Below, in pieces: positions 1 through 10,364 of a DNA stretch of 64,000 nucleotides. Below the pieces are notes generated by a model that had not been told where the DNA came from, searched no databases, and was given only the letters and a program-made list of their open reading frames with translations. Both the position numbers and the translations under genes were made by a program. Positions within the stretch are counted from its first letter, which is position 1, and each line of letters begins with the position of its first letter. Where the stretch lies: assembly GCA_020002185.1 (NCBI GenBank), contig CM034531.1, positions 46,554,029 through 46,618,028 on the forward strand, written 5' to 3'. This DNA comes from Paraescarpia echinospica (taxonomy: Eukaryota > Annelida > Polychaeta > Sabellida > Siboglinidae).

Positions 1-18
1 ATATCAGCACATTAGAGA

Positions 19-3000
19 ATGCCACCACCATCACCACCTAATAAATGGCAATGTCCGAAATGTGGGGGCTATTTCACGAAACAATCGACGTTAGAGCGAC
101 ACGCGAAGAGTTCGGAAAGATGTGGCAACGACGCGCTATGCGTAAAACGCCGAGAGTGTCCAAAATGTGGCGCGACGTTCACTATGCGCCACGCTATGCT
201 ACAACACCTGAAGCTGCGGTGTGGCCGTCAGACGTCGCCACCTCCTGGTAGTAGTAATGAACCAGTGTTGGAGGCGGCAGCCGCTAGGGCGCCGTCACCC
301 GACGGTCTACAGCGTGTCGTGGACGAGCACCGGCGTAGCATAGAGACGTCGGTAGCGCGCGGTGCCGTGCAGTCGCGTTACAACTATCGCATGACCGCCT
401 GTACGAGTGCGCGGGTGCTCGAACCGCGCCTGAGGGAAATGTTTTGCGAACAAAAGAATGCGTTTAAAATTAACGTAAGCTACGGTTTCGTATTACGCCA
501 CAAGGTGTCGGGTCGGTACCGATATTTTCATTCTTCCTGTAACTGTTGCGGTCGCCTCCTCGAAACACCCGCCCTAGTTACCGATAGCCGTTCGTTCGAA
601 CGATTCCTCGACGCCGTGCGCACGACCGACGTACTGCAGTACGCCATCGCGCAGCGTCCCGACTCGGGGTGGATCGTCGAGCTCGTAACGAACGCCACCT
701 ACTTCGTGAACGCCATCACCAACCATCCTATCGGCTGCGTTGGCGTAACGCTCCCCGCCTACGTGCGCTTCAACAGGGCCATCGCGTCGTTGACGAAAGA
801 TCATCGAGGCACGCCCTACGACGACCATCTATGCCTCTTCCGGTGCATCGGTCTCCACCTGCAAGGTCACCGACGAGGCGAAAGTGACCGCCACATCAAT
901 AAGGACCGTTTAACGAAAGTCGCTAAACGTCTGCACGCGCAGTATTGTCGCGGCACGCGCAAGTCGGCCTCGAACGGTGTGCGCCTGAACGAACTGGATA
1001 GCGTGGAGACGGTTTTTGGCATCAACGTCGTCGTCTATCGACTGACGAATGACGTGGCCGAACTAGTCCGTCGATTGCCCGAAGCGCACCCCACGACCCT
1101 GAACGTCAACCTTTACGAGACGCACTTCTCGTACATAAGCGACCCGCGCCTGTACACGAAAACGTACAAGTGCAGAAAATGTGGCAACTCCCTCTGGCGG
1201 AACGCGCTCGATTTACGACGTCACGAAGCGACGTGCGAAGGTGGCGTTCGTCACGTGTTCCCCGGCGGTATCTACCGGCCGTCGCCGACCGTATTTGAGC
1301 GCCTCGACGACGAAGGCATCGACGTCGGCAACGACGACCTGCGCTACTACCCGTACTGCGCGACGTTCGATTTTGAATGCTATTTCGCCGATAACGATCT
1401 GCCGACGGATAGCGACAAATGCCGGTGGATCGCGCGACACGAACTGCTCAGCGTGAGCGTCGCGTCGAACGTGCCCGGCCACGAAGCGGCGCGGTGTTAC
1501 GTCACGACCGGCGATTCGGCGGAATTCGCGCGTCGCCTCATCGACGACCTGGAAGCGGTGAGCGCGGCGACATGCGCGATTCTACGTCCCCGCTACGACG
1601 CGACCTTCGAGGCGCTCGACGCGCTCGACGCCGACTGGCGGCAACGGTGCAACGACGACGACGCCGACGCGTCACCGTACGCCACTCTCGCCGACCGCCT
1701 GTGGACGCACCTTCGTCAAATGCCCTTACTGGGATTCATTTCGGGTAAGTACGATCTCAATGTCGTCAAGAAGTACTTGACCCTCCTGCTCATAACCGGC
1801 GACGCGCAGCACACGTCGTCGGCGTTTACCATTAAACGTCAGAACAATTACATGTGCCTGTCGACGACGACGTGGAAGTTCCTGGACATAACGAATTACC
1901 TCGCGCCCGGCGTTAGCTACGATCGCTTTCTGAAAGCGTACGGTTGCTCGGCAACGAATATGTACTTTCCGTACGAACATATCGAAGCGTTGATGCGTCT
2001 GGACGAAACCGCACTGCCGTCGCGTGAAGCTTTCTACAGCCACCTGAAACGCGAGGGAATCTCCGCGGAGGCGTACGAGATTTGCGCGACGGCGTGGCGT
2101 GACGTGGGCATGACGACGATGCGCGACTTTCTGATGTGGTATAACAATCGAGACGTGGCGCCGTTTCTCGAGGCCGTCGATCGCCAGTTCGCCTTCTATC
2201 GGCGCCGACGTATCGATATGTTCAAGGACGCCATCAGCGTACCGGGGTTGATGTTGTTGTACCTGTTCAACGACCTGCCGACGTCGATCCATTTCTCGCT
2301 GTTCATCGAGCCGAACAAAGATCTGCACCGTCTGCTGCAGTCGCAGATCGTCGGCGGCCCGTCGATCATCTTCGCGCGCCACCACGAGGCCGGCGTGACG
2401 GCGATTCGAGGCGGCGACGCGCCGTGTCGTTCGATAGTCGGTTTCTACGCAAACGGCCTCTATCTATGGGCAATAATGCAGGAGATGCCGACGGGCTGGT
2501 ACACGCGCCGGCGCGCGGAGAACGCCTTTCGAGCGGAACGCGTGCACCGCTACGGCCGTATGGCCGTGGAGTGGTTGACGTGGGTGGAGGCGCAAACCGG
2601 CGCGCGTATACGTCACCAGTTGAACGGACGCGAGAAACGCATCGGAAAGCACCGAGTCGACGGCTGTTGTGCCGCCACGCGAACGGCGTATCAATTTCAC
2701 GGCTGCTATTTTCACGGCTGCCCGACGTGCCAGGAGCACGTGACGACGAACGCCGTCAACGGTCAACCGATGACGACGCTGTACGCCGCGACGATCGCCG
2801 TGACCACCTACCTGCGCCGTTTCGTCGACGACGTCGTCGAAATGTGGGAGTGCCAGTGGCGCGCCATGCGACCGCCCGCGGCGCCGACGCCGCCCGACGC
2901 GTCACGATGGCAACCACCGACCACCATTACGCGCTCGACGATACTGGGGGCAGTGCGCGACGGCTCTCTGTTCCGCCTCGTGCAGTGCGACATCGCCGTG

Positions 3001-4169
3001 CCGGAAGCGCTGCGCGACAAGTTCGCCGAAATGCAGCCCGTATTCAAGTACGTCGATATCATGCGCGACGATCTCAGCCCGTTCATGCGCGACTACGCCG
3101 AGTCGCACGATCTCCACTCCCGACCTCAACGGACGCTCGTCGGTAGCTATTTCGGCGCCGAGATCGTGCTCGCGACGCCCCTCCTACGCTGGTATCTGGC
3201 GCACGGTCTCGTCGTCGAGTGCGTCTACAAGGTCATCGAGTACGCGCCGATCGCGTGCTTTCGCCGCTTCGGCGACACGGTCTCGACGGCGCGACGCGAG
3301 GTCGACATCGATCCCGACAAATCGATCATCGCCGATACCTTTAAACTTCTCGGCAACAGTTCCTACGGGAAAACGATTACGCGCGTCGATCGGCACCGGG
3401 AAATCAAGTACGGGTCGGCCCGTCGATGCTCGTCAACAACCGTCGCTTCCGGCAACTCGACGTCGTCGTCGACGACGCTCTGTACGAGGTGGCGCTGAAT
3501 AAGCGCAAAGTCGTCTACGGCCTGCCGATACATATCGGCTATTTCGTCTTGCAGTACGCAAAATTGAGAATGTTGGAATTTTATTTCGATTTCGTCGACG
3601 CCTACATTCCCAGTCCGCTCTTCCAGTACTGCACTATGGACACGGACTCGGCGTACATCGCCCTCGCCGGACGTGACGTCGACGTTCTCGTACCGGAAGA
3701 ACATCGCGAACACTACTTTCGGAATCGATCGCTCTGGTTTCCGGCCGAATGCTGCGACACGCACGTGGACGCCTACGTACGACGGCGCGTCGCCGGACTA
3801 GCGTGGGCGGCGGAGGACTGCTGCGCGCGCCGACGCCTGTTCAATCGTCGAACGCCGGGTCTCTTCAAAGAAGAGTGGCGCGGCGACGGAATCGTGGCGC
3901 TGTGCAGCAAGACCTACTACTGCTTCGGCGGCGACAACGGTCCGAAGTACAGCACGAAGGGACTGAGCAACCGTCAGAACGACATCGACGAGCACAGGTT
4001 ACTCGCCGTACTGCGCGACCGTCGCAACGGCGTCGGCTGGAACCGTGGTTTCCAGGTGAAAGACTCGTCCGTGTTGACGGACGTTCAAGAGCGCGCGGCT
4101 TTGAGCTACTTCTACGCTAAACGCCGCGTGCTCGACGACGGCGTCACCACGGCGCCGATACTCGTATAA
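19..4169 (+). pseudogene. POLB: Protein-primed family B DNA polymerase, element 1 (frameshifted)
   Basis: This is the replicative polymerase of a Polinton/Maverick element, which copies linear DNA from a terminal-protein primer. Two C2HC zinc fingers open the protein (C12, C15, H28, C35 and C47, C50, H63, C68), and a third CxxC...HxxxxC finger is near residue 384. An OTU-like signature (C272 in HLCLFR, H369 in YETHFSYI) precedes the exonuclease. Exo I is FDFECYF (about 451), exo II is at YDLN (about 577) and exo III at YNNRD (about 708). Motif B GNSSYGK starts at 1112, and motif C DTDS is at 3639-3650. The frame is open from 19 to about 3420, then shifts into the frame that runs to 4169. Motif A reads FYANGLYLW: Tyr810 (codon 2446-2448) replaces the catalytic Asp seen in element 2. 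The gene is transcribed towards the rest of the element. The 18 bases before the ATG are all that is visible upstream. The family call is secure; the gene is very probably dead. Confidence 0.93.
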
Positions 4170-4335
4170 CTCGTCTAACTCGTCTAACCTAAGGAATACC
4201 CCACCACCCCCCTAGGGGTAGTTTCTGTATGTATGTATGTATGTATAGGTAGGGTAATAATAAACAACAACAATACAATCATCATCATCATCATCGTTTG
4301 TTTTTATTTCTACTACTATACACGTAAAAGCGAAA
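4170..4335. terminator. Convergent 3' ends with two polyadenylation signals
   Basis: This short gap separates the stop of POLB (+) from the stop of the protease (-). It holds AATAAA on + at 4259-4264 and AATAAA on - at 4303-4308, plus GTAT and ATC microsatellite stretches. The layout fits a bidirectional polyadenylation region for two converging transcription units. This is inferred from position and hexamers only. Confidence 0.55.
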
Positions 4336-4791
4336 TTAATGCGGTTTTAACAAATCGAATACGAGACAGTCATTGGCCACCAGATCGGTGCCGAATAGGC
4401 TCTGGAACGTCGTCAACGGCATACCGCGACATCGGAGGAGAAGGTAGGCGACGCAATATTGTCCGCACACGTTAGAGATGGCGTTCTGCAGCCGCTTGTC
4501 GTTGTACGTCCACGCGTCGCCGCAGTGGCGGTGCAGGAACGCGTGGAAGTCGGCGTGCAGCGGCGGCAGACCGTACGAATCGAAGTACTCGCCTCGCCGG
4601 TCGGCGTCCACGTAGACGGCCACCCAGTGTTGTCCCGGTTCGCCGCCGTCGTCGGTGTTGCACACGAAGGTCGTCGGGTAAACGGTGGCGCTGGCGACGG
4701 TAAGTAGCGCGTCTTTAGGCACGACGCCGACGACGATACGTTTAGTGTACGCATCGTGTTCCAGGCGACGCATCAGTTGAAACGTATCCAT
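4336..4791 (-). CDS. PRO: Adenain-like cysteine protease, element 1
   Basis: This C5-family (adenovirus protease-like) enzyme of 151 aa is expected to cleave capsid and core precursors during virion maturation. The adenain constellation is complete: H55 in GQHWVAVY, D71 in EYFDSYG, Q102 and C109 in the LQ..SNVCGQYC block. The start at 4791 is preferred because the sequence aligns from MDTFQ onward with the protease of element 2; the longer upstream frame lies within MCP. It begins 6 nt after the MCP stop (4797-4799), in the order MCP then PRO, as in element 2. The frame is intact. Confidence 0.92.
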   Translation of the reverse strand: MDTFQLMRRLEHDAYTKRIVVGVVPKDALLTVASATVYPTTFVCNTDDGGEPGQHWVAVYVDADRRGEYFDSYGLPPLHADFHAFLHRHCGDAWTYNDKRLQNAISNVCGQYCVAYLLLRCRGMPLTTFQSLFGTDLVANDCLVFDLLKPH

Positions 4792-4796
4792 AGTTA

Positions 4797-6098
4797 CTAC
4801 CAGTCGTACACGACGTTCCAGTTCCTGTCGACCTCCATCACCGTCTCGAATTCCGCGTACACGACGACGTTCACCGGAAGGGGTAGCGGTGTCCCGAAGT
4901 GCATTTCGGCGCCCACGGTCCCCTGACGCACGACGTTGAAATGGTCCACGTCGCAACAGTCGAGGGTCAGGTCGAAACCGAAGATGGTGTAGCCGGCGCC
5001 GAAGTCCGTGCGCGATACGTCGTTACCCTCGTCCTCGTACGCCTTTCCGCTGGCCTCGAAGAGATTCATGTAGCTCCGTACGTACCGGTTGTGCGGGAAG
5101 TCCGGCTGCAGCGGCTTGCTCGGCACCTGACGTCCGTCGACGATGAGCGTGAGGAAGTTTATGTCGTTGTGACGCGCGTCGAACGGATTTCTAGTGTTGT
5201 CTCCGTTGTAGGCGACGTTATCGATCATCATCAGGAAGATGCGTTTCGGAATCGGACCCATGTACAAGTTCTCGTGCGTGTGCGATAGCGTACCCGCCGT
5301 TATCGAGAACGATTTGCAGTCGACGCGGCGCAACGGAAACTTAGCCGTTCCCAACGTCCACGCTTTTATATGTCCCATCTAGACGTTCGGACTCAACTTC
5401 ACTTTTCGCACGTGCAGCCGAATCGCCTGCAGCACGAAGCGCCACCCCGGTACGGCTTGCGCGCCCATGAGCGCGAAGGTGTCCTTCGAGCTCACCATGC
5501 GTACTTTCGTGTCGACTCCGTTCGGTATGTGTCTGTTTAGCATAAACGCGTCGACATGCACGCTTCCCATCATCTCCACCTCGTTGCTATCGGCCGTCAT
5601 GGCGCGCCGTGCCTCGAACCCGACGTTGTTGTTCCCGAGCGTGTCCATCTGTCCGGCGGTGTCTTTGTACCACAACGAGCCCGTGAGATGCGAACGTTTC
5701 GCGTCGCTACCGTAACTCAGCAGCGTCTCGAGGTAGGCCCGGTACGCGTACGTATTGGTCGACGGCGTCACGAGGACGCCGTTCAGCGACACGTCGATTT
5801 GACTGAACATCGAATGCAGGAAATTATTTACCGGCGCCACGTTGGCGCCGTCCGCCAGATCGGTACCGTCCGCCTGAATCACTTTGAAGCGCACGTACAC
5901 TTGAAGGCTCGCCAGTTCCGTATAGTTTTCGCCCGAACCCGGGATGAGGAACTCGATAGGGCAGCCGGCGTCGAGAGTCGTCAGCGGCTGGTAGACGGTC
6001 CACTGACTGCTCTCGACGCTCGTCTGCGTCACCGGCCCGCTGAACAGGTCCAGTTCGGCCTTCACGCCCTCGCATGTTGCGCCGTTCACGAACGCCAT
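4797..6098 (-). pseudogene. MCP: Double jelly-roll major capsid protein, element 1 (one amber codon)
   Basis: This is the hexon-like major capsid protein, about 433 codons. It aligns along its whole length with the intact MCP of element 2: AFVNGATCEG start, GGYxIEF-like and VNNFLHSMFSQIDVSLNG blocks, TNTYAYRAYLETLLSYG, and a C-terminal YAEFETVMEVDRNWNVVY. Double jelly-roll MCPs form the trimeric capsomers of Polinton virions. A single TAG at 5379-5381 interrupts the frame where element 2 has Gln (CAG), and both halves lie in the same frame. Nothing else is broken. The gene sits 2 nt downstream of the pX-like gene. The identification rests on synteny and family-like sequence; fold assignment is from knowledge of the family. 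Confidence 0.88.
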
Positions 6099-6100
6099 CG

Positions 6101-6571
6101 TTACTCGTCGAATATGTCGTGATCCGTTCGACGCCGTCTCTTTAGCCTACTGACGGCCGTCGCCGCTAGGCGCGGTCTCTTTATGCTGACGGCGGCGCCG
6201 CCGCCGCGGCGGCGCTGCTGCTGCTGCTGCGTTTTTTTCTTCCTCTTGTTCTTCGGCGGCGGTGCCTGCGAATTCAATAGGCCGTCGAGAAGATCGGCGC
6301 CGGCCTCCTTCGCGCGACGTTTTATCGACTGTTTCAGATTGCCGCCGGCGACGACGTCGCGTGCCACGTGCATGCCGGTGTTGAGCGCACGTTTTCCCAA
6401 CGCCAACGCGCCTCTCTTGATAAGCGGCATGGCGCTTCGTCGAAACAGGCTCCCGAAGAGATTGCCCAGACCGTGACCTCGTTGCCCCCGAGCACCGACG
6501 AAGACCGGCAACTGACCGCCGACCTGACGAACGTAGTAGTCCACGTACGGGTTCTTAGACGACGGCGACAT
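6101..6571 (-). CDS. Adenovirus pX-like basic core/membrane protein, element 1
   Basis: This intact 156-aa basic protein starts with a tyrosine-rich segment (YVDYYVRQVGGQLPVF), then the conserved QRGHGLGNLFGSLFRR and PLIKRGALALGKRALNTG blocks, and ends in a low-complexity K/Q/R tail with RLKRRRR. Proteins with this GLGxLFxxLFR...PLxKxG pattern in Polintons and adintoviruses resemble the adenovirus core peptide precursor X/mu and are thought to be packaged with the genome. The homologous gene in element 2 (28709-29143) keeps the same N-terminal blocks but a different tail. It lies between penton and MCP with almost no spacing. Confidence 0.8.
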   Translation of the reverse strand: MSPSSKNPYVDYYVRQVGGQLPVFVGARGQRGHGLGNLFGSLFRRSAMPLIKRGALALGKRALNTGMHVARDVVAGGNLKQSIKRRAKEAGADLLDGLLNSQAPPPKNKRKKKTQQQQQRRRGGGAAVSIKRPRLAATAVSRLKRRRRTDHDIFDE

Positions 6572-6572
6572 G

Positions 6573-7406
6573 TTAAAACAATTTCGATTTACAGCGTCTG
6601 AAGTGAAGCGTCGTCACCACCTTCCCCTGCTCGAATGGTATCGGTTGGCCGTGATCGTCTCTTATATCGAGTTCGATCGTATCGAATTGATTCCGCAGCA
6701 GCTTCACGTATTGGACGCGGTCGAACGTTTCCGAAATAATGTCACCGTTCGTACCGCGGACGGCGATGTTTCGAAGGAGTGGCGCGTACACGTACAGGGT
6801 CTCGATGCCCGCCAACATATCCACCGTATCGCGACCTTCGTACTCGTACGTGTACGCGACGGGCATGGTGTCGATGACGACTGACGACGCGGGACCGAAC
6901 ATGGGGCCGCTCAGGATCGTGTTGCTATGGAAACCTAGCACGTCCTTCAGACGGCTCGTATGAGGTATGATCAATTCGACACCCGGCGACATACGTAGCG
7001 TAAATCGGTTAGAGACGTCGCTGTACTCTAGCATGGCCTTGATCTTATTGGTGCACAATTTATCTAGCGCGTCGTTGATCTTGTGCAACAACTTATAAAC
7101 GTTGTTGTAGAAACCGTGAGGAATCTAGGTCTGACGGTATATCAGGGTGGTCATGCCGTATTCGTCTACCTTCGTGTAAATAACCGGATCACCAGTCGCG
7201 CTAGTCAGGTAGAAGTAGGCGTCCTTGTTTCTCACGTTGTACCACGTGTGCGGATACTGTACCGACACCAGTCCGCATTCCCACTCCGCCGACAGGTCGA
7301 AACGTCGCGGCAGCGTCGTGACGTAGTGCGTCAACGTATTTTCGGGGTGACGCTTCATAGACGCGTTGCTCGGTAGCGTCAGGTAAAAGTCAGACGAGAC
7401 CGCCAT
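6573..7406 (-). pseudogene. Penton-like minor capsid protein, element 1 (amber codon)
   Basis: This is a single jelly-roll vertex protein of about 277 codons. The N-terminal block SSDFYLTLPSNASM...NTLTHYVTTLP and the WECGL..V.YPHTWYNV motif are typical of Polinton minor capsid proteins, and the C-terminus ends in QGKVVTTLHFRR, as in element 2. TAG at 7125-7127 interrupts the frame; coding continues in the same frame through GFYNNVYKLLHKIND. The start at 7406 (MAVSSDF) matches the start in element 2 and overlaps the upstream membrane-protein gene by 17 nt. Its stop lies 1 nt before the pX-like start. Element 2 carries a stop nearby but not at the same codon, so the two losses are independent. 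Confidence 0.82.
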
Positions 7407-7755
7407 CGTGTTGTTGTCGACGTCGACGTTCGCCGCCAACACTCATAGACGGATTCGGGAGCAGGTAACCGAGACAGCTGCTCAACAGCGCCGTCCACAG
7501 GTTGGAGTCACCTTGACCTTTCGTCAGATTGTATATACCAACGGCGATGACGAAGTACAGGACGACGACCTGACAGAGGAATACGATTTCGGCCTTAGGG
7601 CATTCGTTGCCGCAGATTCGCCATGGAACGGGTTCGGCGGTGGTTGTGGTGGTAGCGTCGATGGAGTCCGCGTGCTCGTCGACGGAGTTCGCGTGCTCGG
7701 CGTCGGCGTTCGTTCGACGATCGCCACTCGAGGTAGTTTCGTCGTCGTCGCTCAT
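7390..7755 (-). CDS. Conserved single-pass membrane protein, element 1
   Basis: This intact 121-aa protein has an acidic, Thr-rich N-terminal part, then CPKAEIVFLCQ and a hydrophobic segment (about 75-95: VVVLYFVIAVGIYNL), followed by LWTALLSSCLGYLLPNPS. The last block is strongly conserved with element 2 (LWMALLSTSLGYLLPSP) and recurs in Polintons as a short protein next to the penton gene. Its biochemical role is unknown; a virion membrane or assembly role is only a guess. A TATA-like CTTTATAC on the opposite strand at 7787-7794 lies 32 nt upstream of the start. It overlaps the penton start. Confidence 0.7.
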   Translation of the reverse strand: MSDDDETTSSGDRRTNADAEHANSVDEHADSIDATTTTTAEPVPWRICGNECPKAEIVFLCQVVVLYFVIAVGIYNLTKGQGDSNLWTALLSSCLGYLLPNPSMSVGGERRRRQQHDGGLV

Positions 7756-7786
7756 CGTCGCGCCACTGCGCTCTGTCGATAGGGAC

Positions 7787-7794
7787 CTTTATAC
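7787..7794 (-). promoter_or_regulatory. TATA box of the membrane-protein/penton unit, element 1
   Basis: GTATAAAG on the minus strand lies 32 nt before the ATG at 7755. The same spacing occurs ahead of several other genes of both elements. A second candidate, CTATAAAAAG at about 7902-7911, overlaps the integrase stop codon. Confidence 0.5.
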
Positions 7795-7905
7795 GGCAAG
7801 AACGAAGATCCGTTGCATATTCCCGCCTCGTGCAATCGCCAGCACCCCGTGTGGCGCATCCAACGATTCATTCTCATCGCCTCCTCGCTAGTAGTAGTAG
7901 TCTTT

Positions 7906-9038
7906 TTATAGGTTCACGAGCGACTCGGCGTCGATCCAGCTGTTGAAGGAGGCCGGATATCCGCTCCATTTTACGAGCGCCTCCGAACCACCGCCGCGAC
8001 GACGCCGACGCCGCTGTAGAACCGGTCCGCGCGATACAGTTTGTCCTTCGGAAAGACTACGCGTTGTAGTTCCGGTTCGTAGAAGGCGCCCTCTACCGGC
8101 GTCCCGGCGTCGTACTACAGGCGATAAACGGGAGGTTCGGACGGATGCACCTCTACGACGGTGAAGAGCTCCTCACTCCAGTTAGCCATGTATCCTTTTT
8201 TGAATTGACCCCTCGTCTTGCTGATACGTACGCGATCTCCCACGCGTAGTTTCGGTTTTCGTCGTTGCCCGCAGCCGACGTCGCCACCGTACTGTCGTTG
8301 CCATACGGCCTCCTGATTCGTCGCGTCGACACTCGCCGGCGTCCTACCGATGCTTCGGTGGTAGGCGTTGTTGTACGATCGCACGAAATCCGGTAACGCC
8401 TCTACGTAGCGCAGCGTCTCGTGTTTCGTAAAATAGCGCCACATACGCGTCTTCAAAGTTCGATTAAACCGTTCCACGACGCTCGCTTTAGTCTCCTCGT
8501 TATGCGTCACGAAATGATGAACGCCGCGACTCTTTAGGAACGTTTGCAGGGGTCGGTTCAAAAACTCGCTCCCCTTATCGGTCTGCAGCGAGTTCGGCGT
8601 CTCGTTGTCGCCACCGCTCAGCAAGCGCTAGAAGGCCACGACGAGCGACGGGCCGGACTTACTCTTCAACGGAATGCACCACGCCCACTTCGAAAACACA
8701 TCGATCACCGTCAATAGGTATGTTATACCGTCGTTGTGCGTTTTCAGTCTAGTCAAGTCGACCAGATCGGCTTGCCACTGCTGGTTTCGACCGCCCACGA
8801 TGACGCGATGTCGTTTGAAATGTCGTTTAACCGGTTCGTGTAAGGAATAGGCGTCCTGCGACGCTAGCCACCTCTCGACGGCCGGACGTCGGAGCTTCGA
8901 CGCCCGGTGCAACGCGTCGACGCCTCCGTAACTTCCCACCCGTTTCGGATCGAAGTAGACGCTATTCAGGTCGTCGTCGTTTCGTTGCTGTCGAGGCTTT
9001 CGTTTTGGTCGACGACAACGACTCCACCCGGACACCAT
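7906..9038 (-). pseudogene. INT: Retroviral-like DDE integrase with chromodomain, element 1
   Basis: This integrase would insert the linear element DNA. Visible parts are the conserved VYFDPKRVGSYGG start, the first Asp in WQADLVDL, the second Asp in LQTDKGSEF and the Glu in VVERFN (a D,D-35-E core), an SH3-like segment with GDRVRISK, and a C-terminal chromodomain ending KWSGYPASFNSWIDAE. The reading frame is broken three times: TAG at 8628-8630 just before the second Asp (probably a former CAG), TAG at 8115-8117, and a frameshift near 8015 in the Arg-rich start of the chromodomain. The start at 9038 (MVSGW) is a choice; 9080 is also possible. The final TAA (7906-7908) lies inside a TATA-like sequence. 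Confidence 0.9.
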
Positions 9039-9163
9039 GACGACGACGATGATGATAAATGTTCGATGATTATTATACACATATAGAGAGCGATAAGCGC
9101 GATGGTGAAGCCGACGACGATGGCCGTTATCGTGTGTCGTGACGGCATCACAACGTGTCCCAC
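8966..9163 (-). CDS. Small single-pass membrane protein, element 1
   Basis: This 65-aa frame starts MGHVVMPSRHT and contains one hydrophobic segment (TAIVVGFTIALIALYMCIII, about 12-31) followed by a Ser run. It overlaps the integrase 5' end and the end of the late-protein gene by 16 nt, in a different frame. Element 2 has an equally placed 35-aa hydrophobic frame (31319-31426), which supports a real gene. No function is recognised. Confidence 0.5.
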   Translation of the reverse strand: MGHVVMPSRHTITAIVVGFTIALIALYMCIIIIEHLSSSSSSWCPGGVVVVDQNESLDSNETTTT

Positions 9164-9918
9164 GCCGCGACGCCCAACGAAGGGGATCGTTGTCTGCGTT
9201 TAGTCTCGCCTCGTATCCGACGTCTCCACTCCGGCGTCGCTGATGAACTGGTCGTCGTCGGCGTCATCGACGCCTCTTCTAGTAGGCGCTTCTGTCGTCG
9301 CTCCATGTACGACCGATAGCGCGGTTTGCCCACGAATTCCATAGGGATATTCATATCCTTCATGCGCAATCCGAACTCTCGCCATCCTACGGGCGCTGTC
9401 GTCTTCGATCTTGTTCGCATGAGATCGTTCGCTAGATCGACCATGTTATTCCCCGCGATCGTTTTACCGTCGTACACGAATTCACCGCGATCGTTCCATC
9501 GACACAACGGATCGGCTTTCATTTTTTCGATAAGCAGTCCCGTCTTCCCTTTCAGCGTTTTCGGCATACTGGCTATGATTTCGCGCTCTACGAGCTCCGA
9601 CGATGGTGGCGCCACCGTCGCCGCTGCCGCCGCCACCCCCACCGCAGGCGTCTCGCCGCTGCTGTTGACCACCGACACGCGTACCGGTTGCGCCGCTCTA
9701 GCCGCCTCTATCGTGTTGTACCGACTCAGCAGTTGATTGTACGACGCTACCTTTTCGCGATCGGATAAATCCGAACGTTCTAGAATGTCCTTCATGTCGC
9801 TGTCCAGGCTACTCAGCACACGTGATCGGGGCGTGCTCGGCGGCTGATCGACACATGGCAGAAGGCTTTCCACCAATCGCGGGTCGACCAACGCCATCTT
9901 CTTTGCGTACTGCATCAA
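9148..9918 (-). CDS. Conserved Polinton late protein (PW-like), element 1
   Basis: This intact 256-aa protein is syntenic with 31442-32236 of element 2. Shared blocks are KMALVDPRL near the start, a linker rich in Ala/Pro, a central P.L..K...L...M/L segment, NMVDLANDLMR and WREF..R..D.NIPMEFV, and a basic C-terminus ending AWDTL (WESL in element 2). Proteins of this type occur in Polintons between integrase and ATPase; their biochemical role is unknown. The gene starts 1 nt after the stop of the upstream GGFL protein, so the two are probably co-expressed. Confidence 0.62.
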   Translation of the reverse strand: MMQYAKKMALVDPRLVESLLPCVDQPPSTPRSRVLSSLDSDMKDILERSDLSDREKVASYNQLLSRYNTIEAARAAQPVRVSVVNSSGETPAVGVAAAAATVAPPSSELVEREIIASMPKTLKGKTGLLIEKMKADPLCRWNDRGEFVYDGKTIAGNNMVDLANDLMRTRSKTTAPVGWREFGLRMKDMNIPMEFVGKPRYRSYMERRQKRLLEEASMTPTTTSSSATPEWRRRIRGETKRRQRSPSLGVAAWDTL

Positions 9919-10320
9919 TCACCCGCTGCCAATCACCTGTCTGAGCAGCGGAAGGAGAACGGTGCTCGCTAACGGCGTTATCAGGGCCGTCAGAAAACCA
10001 CCCGCACCCTTTTGCAAGACGGCTCGCTTCTGCTTAATCGCAACTTGTTTGTCGGCGAGTTTACGCAGGTGATTCCGGTATTTTGACAACACGCGTTTTT
10101 GTTTCGGCGACAACTTCACGTTCCCTTTCAGAATGTTGTACGCGCAATCGCACAGACTACAAATGAGACCGGCGTCCGCGTGACCGTTCACGGCTTTTCG
10201 CAGATCGATGTTCCGCCTATGCCTCTCCAACAGTTGCAGGGCGAAAATGTGTCTCTTCACTCGATTCGTCGGTGCCGCCACCTTCGGTCGTCGCTTCGCT
10301 ACCACCGCGCGCCCCGTCAT
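9919..10320 (-). CDS. Conserved basic GGFL-motif protein, element 1
   Basis: This intact 133-aa basic protein starts MTGRAVVAKRRP. It has a conserved KRHIFALQLLERHR block, LRKAV..ADAGLICSLCDCAYNILKGNV, a Lys/Arg-rich helix and a C-terminal hydrophobic tail GGFLTALITPLASTVLLPLL. Element 2 has a homologue in the same place with the same tail. Such proteins are recurrent in Polinton-type elements. The hydrophobic tail and basic body suggest a structural or membrane-active virion protein, but that is inference. The start at 10320 is chosen because a TATA box lies 38 nt upstream and because it matches the length in element 2. Confidence 0.62.
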   Translation of the reverse strand: MTGRAVVAKRRPKVAAPTNRVKRHIFALQLLERHRRNIDLRKAVNGHADAGLICSLCDCAYNILKGNVKLSPKQKRVLSKYRNHLRKLADKQVAIKQKRAVLQKGAGGFLTALITPLASTVLLPLLRQVIGSG

Positions 10321-10357
10321 AACGACTAATAAACGTATGCGCCGACGTCCCTCTCTT

Positions 10358-10364
10358 CTTATAG
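10358..10364 (-). promoter_or_regulatory. TATA box of the GGFL-protein gene, element 1
   Basis: CTATAAG on the minus strand lies 38 nt ahead of the ATG at 10320 and overlaps the 3' end of the ATPase gene. Confidence 0.45.

Noticed and set aside
1726..2385. Minus-strand 219-codon frame inside POLB
   Set aside because: It is a shadow of the GC-rich polymerase codons on the other strand, with no motifs.
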